DNA from: Populus alba
Lineage: Eukaryota > Streptophyta > Magnoliopsida > Malpighiales > Salicaceae
Direction of reading: 5' to 3'
DNA length: 64,000 bases
Assembly (NCBI RefSeq): GCF_005239225.2
Contig: NC_133302.1
Location: 8,060,001-8,124,000, forward strand
Each line of letters starts with the position of its first letter. Position 1 is the first letter of the stretch. The notes beneath the pieces are model-generated. The model saw only the letters and a program-made list of their open reading frames with translations. It was not told the DNA's origin and did no database searches. The position numbers were made by a program, and so were the translations under genes. Shown in pieces: positions 58,858 to 64,000 of the stretch.

Positions 58858-59980
58858 TTGTTGAAAGCTAAGCTGATTACTTCATGGTATGAAAATGAAC
58901 AGATACTTCATCACATTCATTGATGATTACTCAAGAATGTGCTGGGTATACTTCCTCAAAAAAAAAATCTGATGCACTAAATGTGTTCAAGAAATTTAGG
59001 GTATTTGTTGAGCTGCAAAGTGGATATAAATTGAAGAAGCTGAGAAGTGACAGAGGTGGAGAATATACTTCAAAAGAGTTTGAAGAATTCTGTGAGAAAC
59101 AATGAATGGAGAGGCAACTGACAGTTACATGCTCTCCTCAACAGAATGGAGTTGCAGATAGGAAAAACAGAACAATTTGTGAAATGGGAAGATCCATGTT
59201 GATAGAGAAAGGAATGCCAGTAATCTTCTGGGCAGAAGCTGTGTATATTCAGAACAGATGTTATACAACATCTGAAGCAACTGCAGAAGCTGAGTATGTC
59301 TCAGCATCTGAAGCAACTGCTCAGGCCATTTGGTTTCGGTTTGTTCTTGATGATTTTGGGGAAATGCGAGCTGAGGTAACACTTTTATTCTATGATAACA
59401 TGTCAGCAATTTCGATGGCCAAAAATCAAGTTTTTCATCAAAGAACAAGGCACATAAACAGGAAGTATCATTTTATAAGGGAGGCTCTGCAAGAAAGAGT
59501 AATTAATGTGAAGTCTGCAGAAGTGAAGAACAACTTGCAGACATCTTCACAAAGACACTACCCAAAGACAGATTCAAGAAACTAAGACTAAATCTTGGAG
59601 TTAAATCAGTAAACAGCTTAGGAGAGGCTGTTGAAAGCTAAGCTGATTACTTGTGATTGAAGTCTTTGAAGAAGACTACGTGGACTGTAGCAAGAAGGAT
59701 GAAGAGATTGAAGAAATTCTGTTAAAACAGTTAAGAAGGCAGTTAAAACTGTTATTGCAGTTATATCAGTTTTTACTGTTACAAATCATTCTTACATGTT
59801 TAAGAATCATGACCCTCCATTAGTGGATGGATGAGATGATCTTGATTCCTAAAATAACGGAATCAGTTACATAAATTGTGTATAAAAGCAGAGTATACTG
59901 CATTGATGAAATACAAAAAATATATACAAGAGTTTCTTCATAATCTTCTCTGCACATTTAAGCATATTCTTCTTCTAAAA
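58858..59980 (+). mobile_element. Chimaeric copia fragment in copy B
   Basis: Same order as in copy A: copia tail scrap, integrase, RNase H, LTR (59720-59980). Integrase retains MCWVYFL where copy A has a stop. It has a one-base gain in an A-run near 58960, a TGA at 59103-59105, and a one-base loss in the RNase H tail (near 59512). At the joint it keeps 36 bp more RNase H sequence than copy A (AEAEYVSASEAT). Confidence 0.85.
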
Positions 59981-60249
59981 AACCTTCAGAAAATGAACAG
60001 TTTCTGGGTCTTGGAGAGAGATTGTGAAGAAAATTTCGCTCTTCTCTCTTCACACAATCCAAGTATTTATGTAGAAAATAACTGTTTGTTATCCATCACA
60101 TCAGAAAAAGGCTAATCCAAAATAGAAAATCTGCTTGTTTACAGCGCATTTGCAAGTTGATCGATGACCTTATATCGGTCTAATTGTGCTTCAGTATTTG
60201 AGTGGTGTCTCTATGGGTCCAAGAGATGATCAGAGGTCATGAGTCATGA

Positions 60250-61331
60250 TGTTTAAGCTCCAAAAGGAGGGATCACTCCGCAACAGGAATTCCATTTATC
60301 AAGTAACCTTTGTTGATGAGGTCACATTTTCTTCTAGCCTTGAGGTCTCTTGGGCTTTCGGGCTATGACAGACCATGACCACGAGTCATTGGGTTGAGTA
60401 GGAAGGACGAGGTTTGATCTTCTATGTTGCAACTCTTCTCTTGTTAAATCAATAAGCATGTGAAAATGGTCGCCGAATAGGGCATAACCAAACCCTTGTG
60501 TGAGCTTAATAAAGGTAGAGAGAATCCTTTATGAAGTGTAGAGTGTGTGCAAAGAGACATGAGAAAATGGAGATCAGAGCTTTTGCCTTTTCATATTGAG
60601 CCTAACCTGCTATGGTGTGGGGTTATTTTCATAAATTCTCTATTTTTGTCAGCATGATTACCCTTTAAATAAACCATTCATGAAAGGGATCAGGAGTTTT
60701 TTCGGTCTCCATTGATTTATTTTTTATTTTTTTCCCATAAAGAAAAACGTAAGGTATCCTCCATGCATTAGAGGAGGTTTTATTTCGAAATGAACAAGGG
60801 TTCCGGAATAAAATCATGAGCCCATGGTGCGTCTTCCAGCTCCAAAATGTGAACCCCGAACTCAAAGGAAAGGGACGCTTGCTCGGTGAGCTTTCCAAAT
60901 ACCAAACGTGTTGAAACGAGACCAGACTTGGTAAAAATACGAGTATCAGTCATTCCTGGACTACATACAAGAGCCTGCACAGCATTCTTCTCCACCATGA
61001 GACTCGGGGTGTTAGAATGGTTTTGTGTTGACATGTTCTACAGGCAGCCACCTACGATATCCAAATTTTCGCTTAATGCGTCAAAAACGTTTGTATATTT
61101 GATCATAGAGCTCCACCGAAGAACAGACTTGCATACAACCTTTGCCTCCATAACAAGGACTGCTTCCTACCCGATTCTTTTCTCCTTTCATTTTTTTGTT
61201 CTTAATTCAGAAAGAGAAGCTGAAAACATTTTCTTCGAGATTTATTCAAATGTTAGTGGAATTTAAAGGAAAGTACAACTAATACCAAACATGGATTTTC
61301 TTGGAAAGAGGAAAGATCATTTAACTTGGCC
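60250..61331. other. Unassigned DNA between copy B and the WAT1-type gene
   Basis: The minus strand has two adjacent short frames: MEAKVVCKSVLRWSSMIKYT... (about 61151-61038) and MSTQNHSNTPSLMVEKNAVQ...FISK (61034-60780). They are separated by a stop. Both look moderately protein-like, but I recognise no family. They may be a decayed gene. The last 60 or so bases are probably the 3' UTR of the WAT1-type gene. Confidence 0.3.
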
Positions 61332-63052
61332 TCAAGGACACCTTGAATCACAAGAGACAGTGATAACTTGTGAGGGGGGCTCTTGTTCCTTTATCTCTTC
61401 AGCTTCTTGAGCTACTCGTGTTGCGTCATTCTGCATTTCTTTGTTCTTACCCCAAAGAAGAATGTACAAGCCAATTATCACAAAGACGGATCCCAGCAAA
61501 CTGCTCATGAAAATCCCTATTGTGAAAAATAAAATAAAAATAGAGGCAGTGTTAGTACTATTCAAGACAGCATGGTCAAAAAGTTTACCTGCCAAGATAG
61601 AGTTCCTCATGGAGGATAGGGACATCAAGCATGGCTGCCATTATCTGAACTAGGGGACTGAATGCTGCTGTAAAGACCGGACCCCTTTTCTTAACACACC
61701 ATGACATGCCTACATAGCACAAGCCCGATCCTATCATTCCCTGCATAAATCAATGGTTCCTTCAGCAGCGAAGAGACACGACAGAAACGAATAGCTCTAT
61801 GGATTTTGAGCTTGTGAAGGTTATGCTTACAGCATACAGGACAGTTATAATTTCTATTTTCCCCTTCAGAACCCATATGGAGAGGCTCCTTTCAGTGGAC
61901 AAGCATAAAATAGCTGACTGAATGGCACCGAAGAAGGACATAATGGCAGTGCTCGAACATTGGAAGGGGTATCTCCTTCCAATATGTGATTGAAGTACAA
62001 ACCAACCAGACCACAACAGCGTTCCAACAAGCAAAGCAATACAACCAAAGGTCCATCTTCTGGCCCTTTTAGTTTGGCTCAGCTTTAGGCTATGATCCAT
62101 GGCTCGAGTTACAGCTTGACCAGGTGAGTTGTTAAATAATGGTGCTCCTCGGTGGAGAGTCAACAGCATGGCACCAGCAACGCACACCAGGGTACCGAGT
62201 ACTTTGGCTTTTCCGCTGTTGGATTTTATATGAACAGTCTCCATTCTGCAAGGCAATAGATAGAAACCAAGAAAAGCTAAAGCTGCAAGACTGCGACAAG
62301 GAATATGACACATTGCGGAACCATGAAAGTTGAAAGAAAATTAGTATGGATACTTGAATGGCAGTGCCATTATAAACGTAACGACAGGAACCATGTTGAT
62401 GAAGGCACACGAAAATGAAGCAGATGTATATTGAATGCCGATAAGGAAGAAGTATTGTGTCAGTGATGCCCTGCAAGGACCAATTAGTTGATGAGTCGTC
62501 CATGATAGTAGTGGCAAGGATATTGAAAACTTGAAAAGGCTTAAACAATACTCACCCGACAATCGCACTGAGGAACAGGTAACATAAGATGCGAAATGTG
62601 AGCTGTGGTCTGCTACCCCTGCAAGCAAGCAAGCAAGCTTGATTTGTAAGATCTGTTGCTTTAATATCTGAAAAGTAGTATCACAATGCTACAATAAGAA
62701 CTTCAATCCTTGTTCGTTAACTTAATTAGCCGACGAACATTTGGTTCTAGCAAGCTAGCTAGCTACATGCCTGTATAGACTATTCTGGGGAGGGGCACGA
62801 GTTTATACAGTCAAGAAATCAAAGTAGAAATAAGCAGAATGTTGGACTAAAGAGCTACTACCTTTCCCGGAAGTAGCCGATAGGACCCAAGAAAATAGCA
62901 GAAATCGAAAGCCGGTATGTGACAAGGACCAGATGGTTAATCCCCTCATCAAGGACTTTCTTGAGAAGAATATTCACAATGGAAAAAGCAAAATCAATTG
63001 TTATCATTGCTATGAAAGGTTTCCATTCATCAAAGCTCTTCAAATCAGCCAT
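61332..63052 (-). CDS. WAT1-related (EamA/DMT superfamily) transporter, 6 exons, 368 aa
   Basis: Exons on the minus strand are 63052-62862, 62618-62556, 62470-62354, 62245-61831, 61740-61589 and 61500-61332, all GT-AG with matching phases. Start chosen at MADLKSFDEWKPFIAMITID, the usual family beginning; the frame is open further upstream but has no ATG there. The protein is an EamA-repeat transporter expected to have ten membrane helices. First half: FAFSIVNILLKKVLDEG, LVTYRLSISAIFL, SLTQYFFLIGIQYTSASF, and GKAKVLGTLVCVAGAMLLTL. Second half: WTFGCIALLVGTLLWSGWFV, CYVGMSWCVKKRGPVFTAAF, and LGSVFVIIGLYILLWGKNKE followed by a cytosolic tail. The Arabidopsis founder WAT1 is a tonoplast auxin exporter that affects secondary wall formation; substrate here is unknown. 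Confidence 0.96.
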
Positions 63053-63451
63053 TGAATCCAGCACTCTTGAAAGAAGTAGAGTAGCACCTTTCTTATCACT
63101 CTCTTTGCTAACCAATTTCCTCTACCAGACAGTACTACAAGCTTATGTGCAGAGATATTGCCCTAAATAAATGGACTCTGGAATAATTGGGTAGAAAGCA
63201 GAATTAAATTCTTCAAATCACATCAACGCTTTAAGCAACCAACATCGACAATAGTTTGCTATTTATTCTCTTCTTTACACTTTCTTTTGAGTGATACTTT
63301 CCAACAAATGGAGATTACAAGAGAATCATTTAGCATCACGGATCATACAAAACAGTGAAGCATCAATACATGATTTCGTCCTCGAAAATGGTAGAAGAAG
63401 CAGAAGATATTGGCCACGGGATTTCACTTGCATTTTCTTCTAGGCTTTATC
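63053..63451 (-). promoter_or_regulatory. 5' leader and proximal promoter of the WAT1-type gene
   Basis: Lies directly upstream of the start codon and, from 63071 on, is duplicated at 55336-55719. No unambiguous TATA box is visible. Similarity to the displaced copy stops at 63451 (GGCTTTATC), so sequence beyond may have been brought in by rearrangement. Confidence 0.6.
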
Positions 63452-64000
63452 TTGGTGCATGATGTGCTTTATGAGTTTATTGTTAGCTTTGCTAAGCATA
63501 GTTTAATGGCATCTTTTTCGTGGGGGTCCCCTGCACGTAGCATCTAATACTACATCTCTTTGAAATAGGATGGCTAACATCCTTTACACGCAAGGGGAGA
63601 GAATTATATTAACTCTATAATTACTTTTTAGGAATTTTTTCTCTTTAAGAATTAGGGTTTAGACCTAGTGATAATATAAATAGCATTGTTTGGCTTGCAT
63701 TTTCAATGAACATGGATGAATAAGATTGAATATTTTGATCTCTCTCTGTAATTATGAGATTTTTTAGAGATTTGATACGAAACAAACATGTAAACCTTTG
63801 GGAGTTTTGATATATATCAAAATCTAGCTACGAGTCTTCGAAGGGGTAATTAATTTTCATTATCATTCGCTCTAGGTATAAAGTTGCGTCAATTTCCTCA
63901 ATCAATGTATTGCACTCAATTGCTAGAAAAATATCTTGTTTTATTATTCTAAATTAGGTTCAACTGAAGGCTATCGCGCTGCAGATTTTATACAAAAGAG
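63452..64000. other. Upstream DNA, LTR-like towards the window end
   Basis: From about 63640 the sequence (TTAGGGTTTAGACCTAGTGATAATATAAATAGC, then a CT run and 'ATTGCACTCAATTGCTAG') has a TATA-like box and the look of a plant copia LTR. Only one end is in the window, so no partner can be checked. Confidence 0.3.

Larger units (their letters stand above)
55717..60249 (+). repeat. Segmental duplication, copy B (4.5 kb)
   Basis: Partner of 48987-53489. Its left end abuts the displaced WAT1 promoter copy at ATCGATG. A trinucleotide tract at 57241-57286 has become mainly (ATT)n, where copy A has (AAT)n at 50533-50556. Confidence 0.95.

Noticed and set aside
62858..63115. Longer N-terminus for the WAT1-type protein starting at a TTG near 63115
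   Set aside because: No ATG in that extension, and the family normally begins near MADLKSFDEWKP. The extension is leader sequence.

Overview
The window looks like nuclear DNA of a woody eudicot, most probably Populus or a close relative (Salicaceae). The reasons are very AT-rich intergenic DNA, short GT-AG introns, plant-only families (HIPP, NAC, WAT1, a CEQORH-type quinone oxidoreductase) and dispersed repeats of a style I associate with poplar. The genus is inference. I saw no tRNA, rRNA or CRISPR array.

Five protein genes can be assembled exon by exon with consistent splice phases. They are a heavy-metal-associated isoprenylated protein (minus, 4740-6785, 178 aa), a CEQORH-type NADPH quinone oxidoreductase (plus, 22561-24660, 330 aa), a membrane-tethered NAC factor (minus, 31037-34222, 639 aa), a RING-CH membrane E3 ligase (minus, 36521-38521, 253 aa) and a WAT1-type transporter (minus, 61332-63052, 368 aa). 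A sixth, intronless gene encodes an uncharacterised 160-aa acidic protein (51023-51505). The first 530 bases hold a decayed gene fragment. The genes are independent plant loci, not a pathway or operon.

Most of the rest is transposon-derived. 7859-8149 is a complete miniature LTR element (TRIM) with two 78-bp terminal repeats, a primer site and a TATTT target duplication; its right LTR lies at the start of a 0.75-kb tandem duplication. 14666-19483 is a decayed full-length Ty1/copia element (minus) with two 253-bp LTRs, inserted in a short dispersed repeat. 24852-29919 is a small non-coding LTR element whose 5' LTR is split by a 3.8-kb insertion with a Helitron-like 3' end; a third, inverted LTR follows. 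39360-48250 is gene-free and rich in LTR-like tracts, a 0.9-kb tandem duplication and two minisatellites.

The most unusual region is 48987-63451. A 4.5-kb segment carrying the 160-aa gene and a chimaeric copia fragment occurs twice (48987-53489 and 55717-60249). Between the copies lie a copia RT-RNase H fragment with its 3' LTR and a 384-bp copy of the promoter and 5' leader of the WAT1-type gene. One copy of the 160-aa gene is intact. The other was broken by a replacement that copies nearby upstream sequence. In the copia fragment the integrase is joined directly to RNase H, with reverse transcriptase missing. I found no convincing new molecular system; the novelty is in the rearrangements.
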